Shown: positions 36,897 to 44,229 of the stretch, in pieces | How positions within the stretch are numbered: position 1 is the first letter of the stretch | How the letters are laid out: every line of letters starts with the position of its first letter | Made by a program: the position numbers and the translations under genes | The notes under the pieces: generated by a model | Seen by the model: the letters and a program-made list of their open reading frames with translations, nothing else | What the model was told of the DNA's origin: nothing | Database searches by the model: none | Origin: Hydrogenophilus sp. | GTDB taxonomy: Bacteria; Pseudomonadota; Gammaproteobacteria; Burkholderiales; Thiobacillaceae | Length of the DNA: 64,000 nucleotides | Assembly: GCA_020725195.1 (NCBI GenBank) | Contig: DYFL01000002.1 | Location: 28,481 to 92,480 of the forward strand | Direction of reading: 5' to 3'

Positions 36897-37184
36897 ATGA
36901 GTCCCGCCGACATCCAGACCGGCCGCTACTACAGCAACGGCGCCTACGGCCGCACCTGGGGCGTGCGCCTGGTGCTGGAGATGTCGCCCGACCCCGAAAG
37001 CGGCCGCGACACCCTGACCTTCAAGGGCCTGGCCGGCACCTGCCGGCGCAGGGCCGGAGTCTGCAGCCTCGAGGAATTCGCCCGCTGGGCCAAGCACGAG
37101 GTGCAGCTCAACGAGAACTCCTGGCAGCGGGTGGGCTACTTCGAGGCGGACGCGGACGCCGGCTCCCCGGGGCTGGGCGGCTGA
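36897..37184 (+). CDS. Hypothetical 95-aa protein
   Basis: Small soluble protein beginning MSPADIQTGRYYSNGAYGRT, with aromatic and charged residues (WAKHEVQLNENSWQRVGYFE) and two cysteines (GTCRRRAGVCSLEEF). No family recognised. A TATAAT hexamer at 36864-36869 could be a -10 element but has no good -35, and no ribosome site is clear. It ends before the CGCAGAT-rich repeat. Codon use resembles neighbours, so it is likely a real gene, possibly belonging with the MoxR/VWA pair. Confidence 0.6.
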   Translation: MSPADIQTGRYYSNGAYGRTWGVRLVLEMSPDPESGRDTLTFKGLAGTCRRRAGVCSLEEFARWAKHEVQLNENSWQRVGYFEADADAGSPGLGG

Positions 37185-37192
37185 AGCAGTTG

Positions 37193-37336
37193 ATCCGCAG
37201 ATGACGCAGATTTACGCAGATATAAAAGAAAGAATTAGCCCCTTCCAGCCTGCCACCCATGCGATGCGTCCGCATATTCCGGCAACCCGTCGATTCCATG
37301 AGCCTTTATCTGCATTCATCGGCGTCATCTGCGGAT
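37193..37336. repeat. Inverted pair of CGCAGAT-rich repeat (copy 1)
   Basis: Left arm ATCCGCAGATGACGCAGATT... (37193-37226) and right arm ...GCGTCATCTGCGGAT (37305-37336) are near-perfect complements over about 32 bases, with about 78 bases between. A related pair lies at 57866-57979. It occupies most of the gap between the 95-aa gene and the convergent nosL-like gene; 37337-37412 shows nothing else. Confidence 0.7.
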
Positions 37337-37412
37337 TCAAGGTTCAAAGGCGCCCATGCCGCAAAGGCCGCCGCAGCTCCCGAGCACGCGCGGGCTCGTC
37401 GGGCCCGCGGCG

Positions 37413-37892
37413 CTATCGGCCCTGCGCCAGGATCCGCGCCCGCATGGCGGCATAGTCCACAGACCCCGGCAGCGCTTCCCGGGCCGCGCCGAAGCCGTAG
37501 TGCATGGGCGTGACCCGGCCCGGCACGTAGTGCGCCCGCCGCGCATCGAGCCAGTCCCCCGTGCGGTAGTCGGTGACCCAGACCTCCGTGTCGGCCGCCC
37601 CGGCCCAGGGCTGCCGCTCCAGCCAGAACACGGCGCAGCCGATGTCGTCGAACACGTGCACCTTGCGCCCCGGGCCCCCGCGCACCTGGGCGGCGTAGTG
37701 GCGGTTGCCCACCACCATGTTGCAGCGCGCGCAGCTATCGCGGTCCCACCTGACCTTGGCCGGGCCGGTGCCGGGATCGGACTCGCAGCCGGCCAGGGGC
37801 AGGGCCGCAGCCGCCAGGAGCAGGCGCAGGAGGTCCCGCCGGGACGGCAGGGCGGGGGATGGGGCGCGCCCCCGGCCGACGGGGGGGCTCAT
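37413..37892 (-). CDS. NosL-like copper-binding lipoprotein (second copy)
   Basis: A 159-aa product starting MSPPVGRGRAPSPALPSRRD; the twin-arginine-like SRRDLLRLLLAAAALPLAGC ends in a lipobox. The mature part has CARCNMVVGNRHYAAQV (the CxxCxM type Cu(I) site of NosL proteins), HVFDDIGCAVFWLERQ and DARRAHYVPGRVTPMHYGFG, typical of the family. It is the last gene of the nos operon, overlapping the previous stop by 4 bp, and is distinct from nosL at 38524-39024. Confidence 0.85.
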   Translation of the reverse strand: MSPPVGRGRAPSPALPSRRDLLRLLLAAAALPLAGCESDPGTGPAKVRWDRDSCARCNMVVGNRHYAAQVRGGPGRKVHVFDDIGCAVFWLERQPWAGAADTEVWVTDYRTGDWLDARRAHYVPGRVTPMHYGFGAAREALPGSVDYAAMRARILAQGR

Positions 37893-38245
37893 GCCGCGGA
37901 GAGCAGCGGGTCGGCGAGCACCGCGTCGAGCACCGCGCGCACGTTCTCCCAGGGGTCGGCGCCGGGCCGCGTGAGGGGGTCGGCGCGCACCCCCCCGTCG
38001 GCGGCGTGCAGATGGTTCGGGAAGGTCGCCAGGCCGCGGTGGAGGGGGGCGGTGTCGATGCGCAGCTGCGCATCGCCCCAGCGCCACTGGATGGAATAGG
38101 CGTCGGCGGCGGCGCAGCGCAGCTCCACGCTGGCGCCGTTGTCCAGGGTCGCGACGAGCGCATCCTGCTTCAGCTCCACGGGCCTGGCGAGGCGCTGCGC
38201 ATATTCCGTCTCGATGTGCGCCTGCAGCGCGAGATGCGGGTTCAT
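37889..38245 (-). CDS. Small protein resembling TumE (DUF6516) toxins
   Basis: A 118-aa protein (MNPHLALQAHIETEYAQRLA) with an ordered pattern YSIQWRWGDAQLRIDTAPLH, then LATFPNHLHAADG and DPWENVRAVLDAVLADPLL. The fPxHxH block after an RW strand resembles the TumE/DUF6516 family, described as toxin of a toxin-antitoxin pair; this is from memory of the family pattern and needs a profile search. Overlaps both neighbours by 4 bp (ATGA), so it is translated as part of the nos operon. It could instead be a nos accessory factor. Confidence 0.55.
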   Translation of the reverse strand: MNPHLALQAHIETEYAQRLARPVELKQDALVATLDNGASVELRCAAADAYSIQWRWGDAQLRIDTAPLHRGLATFPNHLHAADGGVRADPLTRPGADPWENVRAVLDAVLADPLLSAA

Positions 38246-38514
38246 GGCCGGCGCGCCTCCACGATGAGCGCGGCCAGCGCCTCGCGCGCGGCCGTGCGGG
38301 TGTCTTCCAGGATGCGCGCGGCGAGGTAGGCCTCGTAGCCGGGGTGCTCGGCCACCGAGCCGGCGGCGATGGCCGCGAGCAGCTCGGCCGGCTCCGCGCA
38401 GCCGAAGGCGCCGAGCAGGCCCTTGCGGTTCTCGCGCAATTCGTAGAGCAGCCGGGACAGGCCCTCGGCCTGTTCGGCGCGGTCGTAGTCCAGGTCGTCG
38501 AAGAACTCGCTCAT
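38242..38514 (-). CDS. Small helical protein, partner of the TumE-like gene
   Basis: A 90-aa acidic, helical protein: MSEFFDDLDYDRAEQAEGLS, SRLLYELRENRKGLLGAFG, EPAELLAAIAAGSVAEHPGY and a C-terminal helix ending LIVEARRP. No DNA-binding motif is obvious. It starts 9 bp after nosL and its stop overlaps the next start by 4 bp. The bicistronic layout of two small coupled genes fits an antitoxin-toxin pair, but both lie inside the nos operon, so a role with NosL-type proteins is the alternative. Confidence 0.55.
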   Translation of the reverse strand: MSEFFDDLDYDRAEQAEGLSRLLYELRENRKGLLGAFGCAEPAELLAAIAAGSVAEHPGYEAYLAARILEDTRTAAREALAALIVEARRP

Positions 38515-38523
38515 CGCCCCGCC

Positions 38524-39024
38524 TCACATGTGCAGGTCATGCTGGGCGCCGCCCGCCAGGTCCACCAGGTCCAGCGTCACCTCCTCGAAGCGCAGCACCC
38601 GGCCGCCGTACTGGCTGGCGAAGGCCTCGGCGTCCTCCCGGCGCGAGAACGCCGCCAGGGTCGGCCCCATGGCGCCCATCCTCTCGCTGCCATGGACGTA
38701 GAACGCGGTCCTGGCGTCCATCCACTCGCCCTCGGGGGTGCCCCAGTCGGCCTTGCCCATGTCCTGGGTGTAGAGGGCGACGACGCGCCTCTGCTGTTCC
38801 GGCCGCAGGTAGATGGAGAACATCTCCTTGGTGTCGCAGAAGAAATCCGGGGCGCCCCGGTCGTAGTGGATCTGCGCCTTCGGCCCCGGGTAGTCGGCCA
38901 GCGTCATGCCGTCGAGGGCGCAGGCGGTGTCGCGGGTGATCTCCACGGGCTGCGCGGTCTGCTCGGCCTTCCCGCAGGCGGCGAGGGTGGCGCACAGGGT
39001 CAGTACGGCGAAGGTGTGTCTCAT
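38524..39024 (-). CDS. nosL: Nitrous oxide reductase accessory lipoprotein NosL
   Basis: NosL is an outer-periplasm-facing copper-binding lipoprotein that delivers Cu(I) for NosZ. The 166-aa product has signal plus lipobox (MRHTFAVLTLCATLAACGKA), the CALDGMTLADYPGPKAQIHY segment with the Cys/Met ligand region, FFCDTKEMFSIYL and AFYVHGSERMGAMGPTLAAF, all family marks. Its ATG overlaps the nosY stop by 4 bp. Confidence 0.93.
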   Translation of the reverse strand: MRHTFAVLTLCATLAACGKAEQTAQPVEITRDTACALDGMTLADYPGPKAQIHYDRGAPDFFCDTKEMFSIYLRPEQQRRVVALYTQDMGKADWGTPEGEWMDARTAFYVHGSERMGAMGPTLAAFSRREDAEAFASQYGGRVLRFEEVTLDLVDLAGGAQHDLHM

Positions 39025-39845
39025 TTGAATTTCCAGGCGGCTAGGGAAAGGGGGAGGATCATCCACAGCACCATGATGCCGGCGAGCAGCCAGGGGCTGG
39101 TATAGGCCTCGGGGATCACGGTCGCCAGGCCGTAGAGGGTCTTGACCTCCTCGAGGCTGAAGATGTTGAGGATGCGGAAGACGTCGGCGGGGTTCGCCAG
39201 GAGCAGCAGCGGGAAGAAGTCCAGGTCGAGGCGGCCCTCGCTCACGACCAGGATGCCCAGGAGCGTGAGGTCGTACACCAGCACGAAGAAGAACCACAGG
39301 GCGATGGCGAGGCCGGAGGCGCGGGCGCGGTCGGCGACGACGACGGAGACCGCGACCGCCATGCTGAGGAAGGCCATGCCCATGAGCAGGGCGCTCAGCA
39401 TGAAGCCCGCGTAGTGCCAAAGCGAACCCTCCGGCCACTGCATGACGAGCATGGCCCCGGCGAGGCCGAATCCGGCCAGGGTGGAGGCCGCCAGCGCCGC
39501 CGAGAGGCCGAGGAACTTGCCCAGCAGCAGCTCGAAGCGGGTGAGCGGCATGGACAGCAGCAGGTCCAGCGAGCCGCGCTCGCGCTCGCCGACCACGGCA
39601 TCGAAGCCCAGCATCAGCGCGATGAGGGGGATGAGGTAGATCACCAGACTCACCAGGCTGGCGATGGTCACCTCCATGCCCTGCACGCCGACCGCCCCCT
39701 GCTGGGCGCCGCCGAAGTAGGAGATGGCGAGGGCGAACACGGCGAACACCGCCGCCACCGCGAGTACCCAGCGGTTGCGGATGCGGTCGGAGAACTCCTT
39801 GGCGGCGATGACCCGCACGGGCCTCGCCTCGAAATCAAGCCGCAT
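39021..39845 (-). CDS. nosY: ABC transporter permease NosY
   Basis: NosY is the membrane part of the NosDFY machine that works on copper-sulfur cluster assembly of NosZ. The 274-aa protein begins MRLDFEARPVRVIAAKEFSD and has six hydrophobic segments (for example VLAVAAVFAVFALAISYFGG and LVSLVIYLIPLIALMLGFD), the VVGERERGSLDLLLSMPLTR coupling region and ABC-2 permease layout. It overlaps nosF by 11 bp. Confidence 0.93.
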   Translation of the reverse strand: MRLDFEARPVRVIAAKEFSDRIRNRWVLAVAAVFAVFALAISYFGGAQQGAVGVQGMEVTIASLVSLVIYLIPLIALMLGFDAVVGERERGSLDLLLSMPLTRFELLLGKFLGLSAALAASTLAGFGLAGAMLVMQWPEGSLWHYAGFMLSALLMGMAFLSMAVAVSVVVADRARASGLAIALWFFFVLVYDLTLLGILVVSEGRLDLDFFPLLLLANPADVFRILNIFSLEEVKTLYGLATVIPEAYTSPWLLAGIMVLWMILPLSLAAWKFK

Positions 39846-40746
39846 AGCCTAGGAACACGTCTTCCAGTGAGGGTTCATGGACATGGATGTCGACCACCCG
39901 GTCGTTCAGGCGTGCCAGGACGCCGAGCACGGCCATCTTGTCGGCGCGCGCCACGCGCACGACGAGCCGGTCGCCCTCTCCCTGCACCTCGGGCAGGCCC
40001 AGCGGCGCGAGCGCCTCGCGCAGCGCCCCGGCGGCGCCCGGGCGCAAGGTGACATGGAAGACGAGCGGCAGGTCCATGGCCTCGCGCAGTCCGGACAGCG
40101 TGCCCGTGGCCTGGATGCGGCCGCTCTTCATGATGGCGAGGCGGTCCACGCGCGCCTGGATCTCGGCCAGGATGTGGGAGGTGAGCACCACCGTCGCGCC
40201 GCGGTCGCGCAACTCGCCCACCAGCACGTAGAACTCGCGGATGGCCTCGGGATCGAGGCCGGTGGTCGGCTCGTCCAGGAACAGGATGGCCGGGTCGCCG
40301 AGCAGGGCCTGGGCGAGCCCCAGGCGCTGGCGCATCCCCTTCGAATAGCCGCGCACCCGGCGCCGCGCCGCGTGGCCGAGGCCGACCTTCTCCAGCAGCC
40401 CGGCGCAGGCCCCCGCGGCGACGCCCTTGAGCCGGGCGAAGAAGGCCAGGGTCTCCAGACCGCTGAGGTTGTCGTAGAACACCACGTTCTCCGGCAGGTA
40501 GCCGATGCGCCGGCGCACCTCGCGGAAATCGCGCCCGCGCACCGCCTGCCCGTCGATGCGTATGCTGCCGGCAGTCAGCGGCAGCAGCCCCAGCATGGTC
40601 TTGAACAGCGTGCTCTTGCCGGCGCCGTTGTGCCCGATGAGGCCGAAGATCTCGCCGGCGCGGATGCCGAGGTCGACGCCGTCGACGGCGCGGACCTCGC
40701 CGAAGTGCTTCACCGCCCCGGTGATCTCAATGATGGCGCTTGTCAA
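39835..40746 (-). CDS. nosF: ABC transporter ATP-binding protein NosF
   Basis: NosF powers the NosDFY complex. The 303-aa product has Walker A GHNGAGKSTLFKTML, signature YSKGMRQRLGLAQALL, Walker B ILFLDEPTTGLD and the H-loop in VLTSHILAE. The C-terminal domain (RVDRLAIMKSGRIQATGTL onward) is typical of exporters paired with ABC-2 permeases. It overlaps nosD by 20 bp and nosY by 11 bp, consistent with tight stoichiometry. Confidence 0.94.
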   Translation of the reverse strand: MTSAIIEITGAVKHFGEVRAVDGVDLGIRAGEIFGLIGHNGAGKSTLFKTMLGLLPLTAGSIRIDGQAVRGRDFREVRRRIGYLPENVVFYDNLSGLETLAFFARLKGVAAGACAGLLEKVGLGHAARRRVRGYSKGMRQRLGLAQALLGDPAILFLDEPTTGLDPEAIREFYVLVGELRDRGATVVLTSHILAEIQARVDRLAIMKSGRIQATGTLSGLREAMDLPLVFHVTLRPGAAGALREALAPLGLPEVQGEGDRLVVRVARADKMAVLGVLARLNDRVVDIHVHEPSLEDVFLGYAA

Positions 40747-41998
40747 GCCAGTCGCTCCAGTCGGTTCGGTGGGGGCGCATCCGCGGCTTGCGGTCCACCA
40801 CGCTGGGGGCGCGCAATACCGGGAACTGCCGCGCGATGTGCCTGAGGGTCTGCACGGCGGGGCTGGACAGGAGCAGCTTCATGGAGGGGTAGCGCCAGAC
40901 CAGCCTGTCCACGAGGTCGCTCGCCTCGTAGGGGATGTCGCCCACGCCGTCGCCGTCGCGGTCCCAGCCCGCATAGTTGCTCCAGTAGTTGCCGCGCTCC
41001 GCGCCCCAGACCTCGTCCCTGGCGGCAACATAGCGGATTTGCTCGCGGTTGGCGATGAAATCGTTGCCCTCCACCTGGTTGTTCTTCGATCCCGCCCAAA
41101 GGTGCACGCCCACGCGGTTGCCCACCACCAGGTTGTCCAGCAGCTTGTTGTATTCGGCGTCGTAGATGAAGAAGCCGCGCGCGTTGCCGGCGACGACGTT
41201 GCCGCTGACCACCGAGTCCTGGATGGTGCGCAGCATGATGCCGTGGTCGGAATTGCCCCAGGCGCGGTTGTTGCGCACCACCTGGTCGCGGACCTCCATG
41301 AGGGCGAGGCCGCCGCGGTTGAGGTAGGCCTCGTTGTCCTCCCACACGTTGTAGTAGGAGTTCATGTAATGCGTGCCGTAGCGCAGGTGGTGCATGGTGT
41401 TGCCCCGGAACACGGCGTGGTGGGAGACGTCCACGTAGATGCCGTCGCGGGCGAAGCTGACGTTGTTGCCGAGGATCCTCGCCCCCCTGGTGTTGTAGAG
41501 CTGGATGCCGTTGCCCCGCTGGGCCGAGGCCAGGTCGCGCTTGCCGGTGACGAGGTTGCCCTCCACCAGGACGTCGTTGGCCTTCTCGATCCACATCCCG
41601 AACAGGTTGTAGATCAGGCGGTTGCCGCGGATCACCGCGCGGTGCGAGCCCGGCTCCACGTAGATGCCGGCGTTCTGCTGGGTGAGGTTGGCGCCGCTGT
41701 CGCGCACGGTCATGCCCTCGATGGTCACGTCCGGCGCCCTCACCCGGATGACGTCGCCGCTGCCGCCGCCGCTCAGCACCGGCCAGCCCGTCCCCTTCAG
41801 GGTGAGCGGCTTGTCGATGACCAGGCGTTCGGCGTAGTGCCCGGCCTGCACCTGCACCGTGTCGCCGCCGGCGGCGCGGGCGATGGCCGCAGCGATCGAC
41901 TCGCCGGCGCGCACCGTCCATTCGGCGGCGCAGGCGGCCGCCGAGACGGCGAACAGGCAGGCACCGGCAAACAGGCGCACCCGGGGGCATGCCTTCAC
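40727..41998 (-). CDS. nosD: Periplasmic copper-processing protein NosD
   Basis: NosD is a periplasmic right-handed beta-helix protein that supplies sulfur/copper for the NosZ CuZ site with NosFY. The 423-aa product starts at GTG 41998, whose bases overlap the nosR stop (GTGA). It has a signal peptide (RLFAGACLFAVSAAACAAEW) and many parallel beta-helix repeats of the type NxxxG..I.., such as GNNVSFARDGIYVDVSHHAV, GNTMHHLRYGTHYMNSYYNV and GNVVAGNARGFFIYDAEYN, ending in the family motif NYWSNYAGWDRDGDGVGDIP. Confidence 0.93.
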   Translation of the reverse strand: MKACPRVRLFAGACLFAVSAAACAAEWTVRAGESIAAAIARAAGGDTVQVQAGHYAERLVIDKPLTLKGTGWPVLSGGGSGDVIRVRAPDVTIEGMTVRDSGANLTQQNAGIYVEPGSHRAVIRGNRLIYNLFGMWIEKANDVLVEGNLVTGKRDLASAQRGNGIQLYNTRGARILGNNVSFARDGIYVDVSHHAVFRGNTMHHLRYGTHYMNSYYNVWEDNEAYLNRGGLALMEVRDQVVRNNRAWGNSDHGIMLRTIQDSVVSGNVVAGNARGFFIYDAEYNKLLDNLVVGNRVGVHLWAGSKNNQVEGNDFIANREQIRYVAARDEVWGAERGNYWSNYAGWDRDGDGVGDIPYEASDLVDRLVWRYPSMKLLLSSPAVQTLRHIARQFPVLRAPSVVDRKPRMRPHRTDWSDWLDKRHH

Positions 41999-44229
41999 GC
42001 CCCGTCGCCCCGCTTGATGTCCCCGACCGGGATGAAGTAGCCCTTGGCGTCGATGGGCGTGAGCGGCAGGCCGAGCTTCTGCCGCCTCTTGCGCTCCCGC
42101 GACAGCGGCGGGCAGGCATGGTCGTCGTAGTACAGGATCTGGCAGTCCAGGCACAGCAGGCATTCGCGCGGATCGATCCGGCCGCGGTCGTCGATGGCCT
42201 GGGGCCCGCAACCGGCCTGGCAGGCGTGGCAGCTCGTGCATTCGGCCTTGCGCTTGAGGCCGAAGCGGCGGAAGGTGGTCGGCAGCGCCAGGCCGGCCCC
42301 CAGCGGGCAGAGGTATTTGCAGAAGGGGCGTTCGGTGAACAGGGCAAGCGCCATCAGCGCGCCCCAGAAGGCGACGAAGGGCCAGCTGCGGTTCCAGACG
42401 CCGACCAGGAAGGTGGTCTTGAACGGCTCCACCTCGGCCATCATCTCCGCGAGCCCCATGGAGTAGAAGGACACGGCGAGCAGCACGGCGAAGACGCCGT
42501 ACTTGAGCCACTTCAGGCGGTCGTGCCAGCGCTGCGGCGGCTTGAACTGGAAGCGCGCGAGGCCGATCTTGCCGGCGACCTTGTAGGCGATCTCCGTCAG
42601 GGCGCCGTAGGGGCAGAGCCAGCCGCAGAACAGCCCCCGGCCCCAGATGAAGACCGTGACGATGATGAACCACCAGAAGATGAAGATGAAGGGGTCGGAC
42701 AGGAACAGCTCCCAGCGCCATTCGTAGACCAGGGCATGGAACCAGGTCAGCACCTGGGTGATGCTGGGCTGGGCCATGAGGTAGAAGCCCGCGAAGCCGA
42801 TGCTCAGGACCCAGATCGTGTACCGGGGGATGGCGATCCAGCGCTTGTCCTTGCGCGTCGAGCGGCGCAGCAGGCGGTCGCGGAAGGCGTAGACGCCGGC
42901 GGTGGCGGCCAGCAGGGCGGCGAAGGCGGCGATCTCCACCGCCCTGCCCTTCCAGATGCGCAGCCAGATCGGCTCCGGCCGTTTGACCTCGGGCCGGCCG
43001 CCCTCCAGGTACATGCCCGGCAGCCAGTATTCGCGGTCGAAGCTGACGAAGCTGCGGTGCCCGGTCTGCCGGTCCAGGCGGTTGCCGAGGAACACCAGGC
43101 TCCAGGGATAGGCGGCGGAAAAGCCCTGGCCGCGGATGATGAAGATGGCCGACTCCTTGTAGGCCGGCGCGCCGGCGGCGGCGAGCCCCCAGAGATTGAG
43201 GTAGTCCAGGTCGCGGAAGGTATAGGTGTCCATGTCCTGCGCCACCTGGACGCGGTCGTAGATGCCGCCCCGCACGAAGCCCGAGCCCTTGAAGGAGTCG
43301 GTGCCCCTGGCCACGATGAAGATGGCGTGCTCGTCGGGCGCGAGCCGCGCCATGAGGCTGGCATAGCCCGCGTCGCCGAGCAGGCTGCGGCCCGGGACGG
43401 GGGCGTTGAGGTAGCCGAAGTACATGTCGATGAAGGGCTCCTTGGCCTCTTCCAGGCCGAGGTCCTTGTGCCGCACCGTCAGCCGCTGGACGCTGCCCTC
43501 CTTCACCATCTGATCCCAAGTGCGCTTCTCCTCCAGCGGGGTGAAGCGCGCCGGCGGCTTCGGCTCGCTCTTGAGGATGCCCACCTGGCGCGCGATGGCC
43601 ACGCCCGAGCGCAGCATCACCTGGTTCTGCGCGATCACCGTCACCGTGGCGCCCGTGATGGCGTCGAGGCCGATGTGGCCCTCGCCCTCGCGCACCTTGC
43701 CGATCTCGATCTTGTCGCCGACGAACTTGCCCAGGTACTGCAGGACGAACTTGGTCAGCTCCGCCTCGGGGATGCCGAGCAGCAGGATGGGCTCGCTGTG
43801 GCGCAGGATGCGCGCGCCCACGATGATGCCGCGGGTGTCCATGCCGATCAGCGTCACCACGGGCTTGCCCGAATAGGCGGGGATGTCCACGATGTCCGTG
43901 GACAGGAACACGTAGCCGAGCAGCGCCTTCTCGCCGTCGACCGTGCGATAGGCCTCCACGTAGGCGGGCCGGCCCATGCGCACCGAGAAGCTGTCCGCGC
44001 CCGGCAGCACCTCCGTGCAGGGCACGTGGGCGCAGAGGTCCGGATCGGTCCTGATCTCGGCGGGCAGCGGCGCCTCGTAGGCGGTCCTCTGCGCCACGGC
44101 CGGAAAGCTCAGCGCGGCGAGCAGCAAGGCCAGGGCGGCCGCCCCTGCGTGCAGGCGACGCACCACCCTGGAAAGAAAACAGCCCTTCCCGTCTCCGGGA
44201 AGGGCCGTCCCGGACATCACGTAGGTCAT
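41995..44229 (-). CDS. nosR: Nitrous oxide reduction flavoprotein NosR
   Basis: NosR is an FMN-binding, polyferredoxin membrane protein that supports electron flow to and maturation of NosZ. The 744-aa product has a signal helix (AAALALLLAALSFPAVA), a periplasmic FMN-binding domain with the covalent-FMN Thr motif GLDAITGATVTVI, several membrane helices, CGWLCPYGALTE and KYLCPLGAGLAL motifs, and C-terminal clusters CTSCHACQAGCGPQAI and CLLCLDCQILYYDD. The ATG at 44229 overlaps the nosZ stop, but a terminator-like hairpin lies within the first 20 codons, so a GTG at 44166 or 44163 is a possible true start. Confidence 0.93.
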   Translation of the reverse strand: MTYVMSGTALPGDGKGCFLSRVVRRLHAGAAALALLLAALSFPAVAQRTAYEAPLPAEIRTDPDLCAHVPCTEVLPGADSFSVRMGRPAYVEAYRTVDGEKALLGYVFLSTDIVDIPAYSGKPVVTLIGMDTRGIIVGARILRHSEPILLLGIPEAELTKFVLQYLGKFVGDKIEIGKVREGEGHIGLDAITGATVTVIAQNQVMLRSGVAIARQVGILKSEPKPPARFTPLEEKRTWDQMVKEGSVQRLTVRHKDLGLEEAKEPFIDMYFGYLNAPVPGRSLLGDAGYASLMARLAPDEHAIFIVARGTDSFKGSGFVRGGIYDRVQVAQDMDTYTFRDLDYLNLWGLAAAGAPAYKESAIFIIRGQGFSAAYPWSLVFLGNRLDRQTGHRSFVSFDREYWLPGMYLEGGRPEVKRPEPIWLRIWKGRAVEIAAFAALLAATAGVYAFRDRLLRRSTRKDKRWIAIPRYTIWVLSIGFAGFYLMAQPSITQVLTWFHALVYEWRWELFLSDPFIFIFWWFIIVTVFIWGRGLFCGWLCPYGALTEIAYKVAGKIGLARFQFKPPQRWHDRLKWLKYGVFAVLLAVSFYSMGLAEMMAEVEPFKTTFLVGVWNRSWPFVAFWGALMALALFTERPFCKYLCPLGAGLALPTTFRRFGLKRKAECTSCHACQAGCGPQAIDDRGRIDPRECLLCLDCQILYYDDHACPPLSRERKRRQKLGLPLTPIDAKGYFIPVGDIKRGDGA
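44171..44205 (-). terminator. Terminator-like hairpin at the nosZ-nosR junction
   Basis: On the minus strand a perfect 10-bp stem GCCCTTCCCG-GAGA-CGGGAAGGGC (44205 to 44182) is followed by TGTTTTCTTTC. This has the form of an intrinsic terminator 21 bases after the nosZ stop, within the annotated nosR N-terminus. It would give more nosZ than nosRDFYL transcript. Confidence 0.7.
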
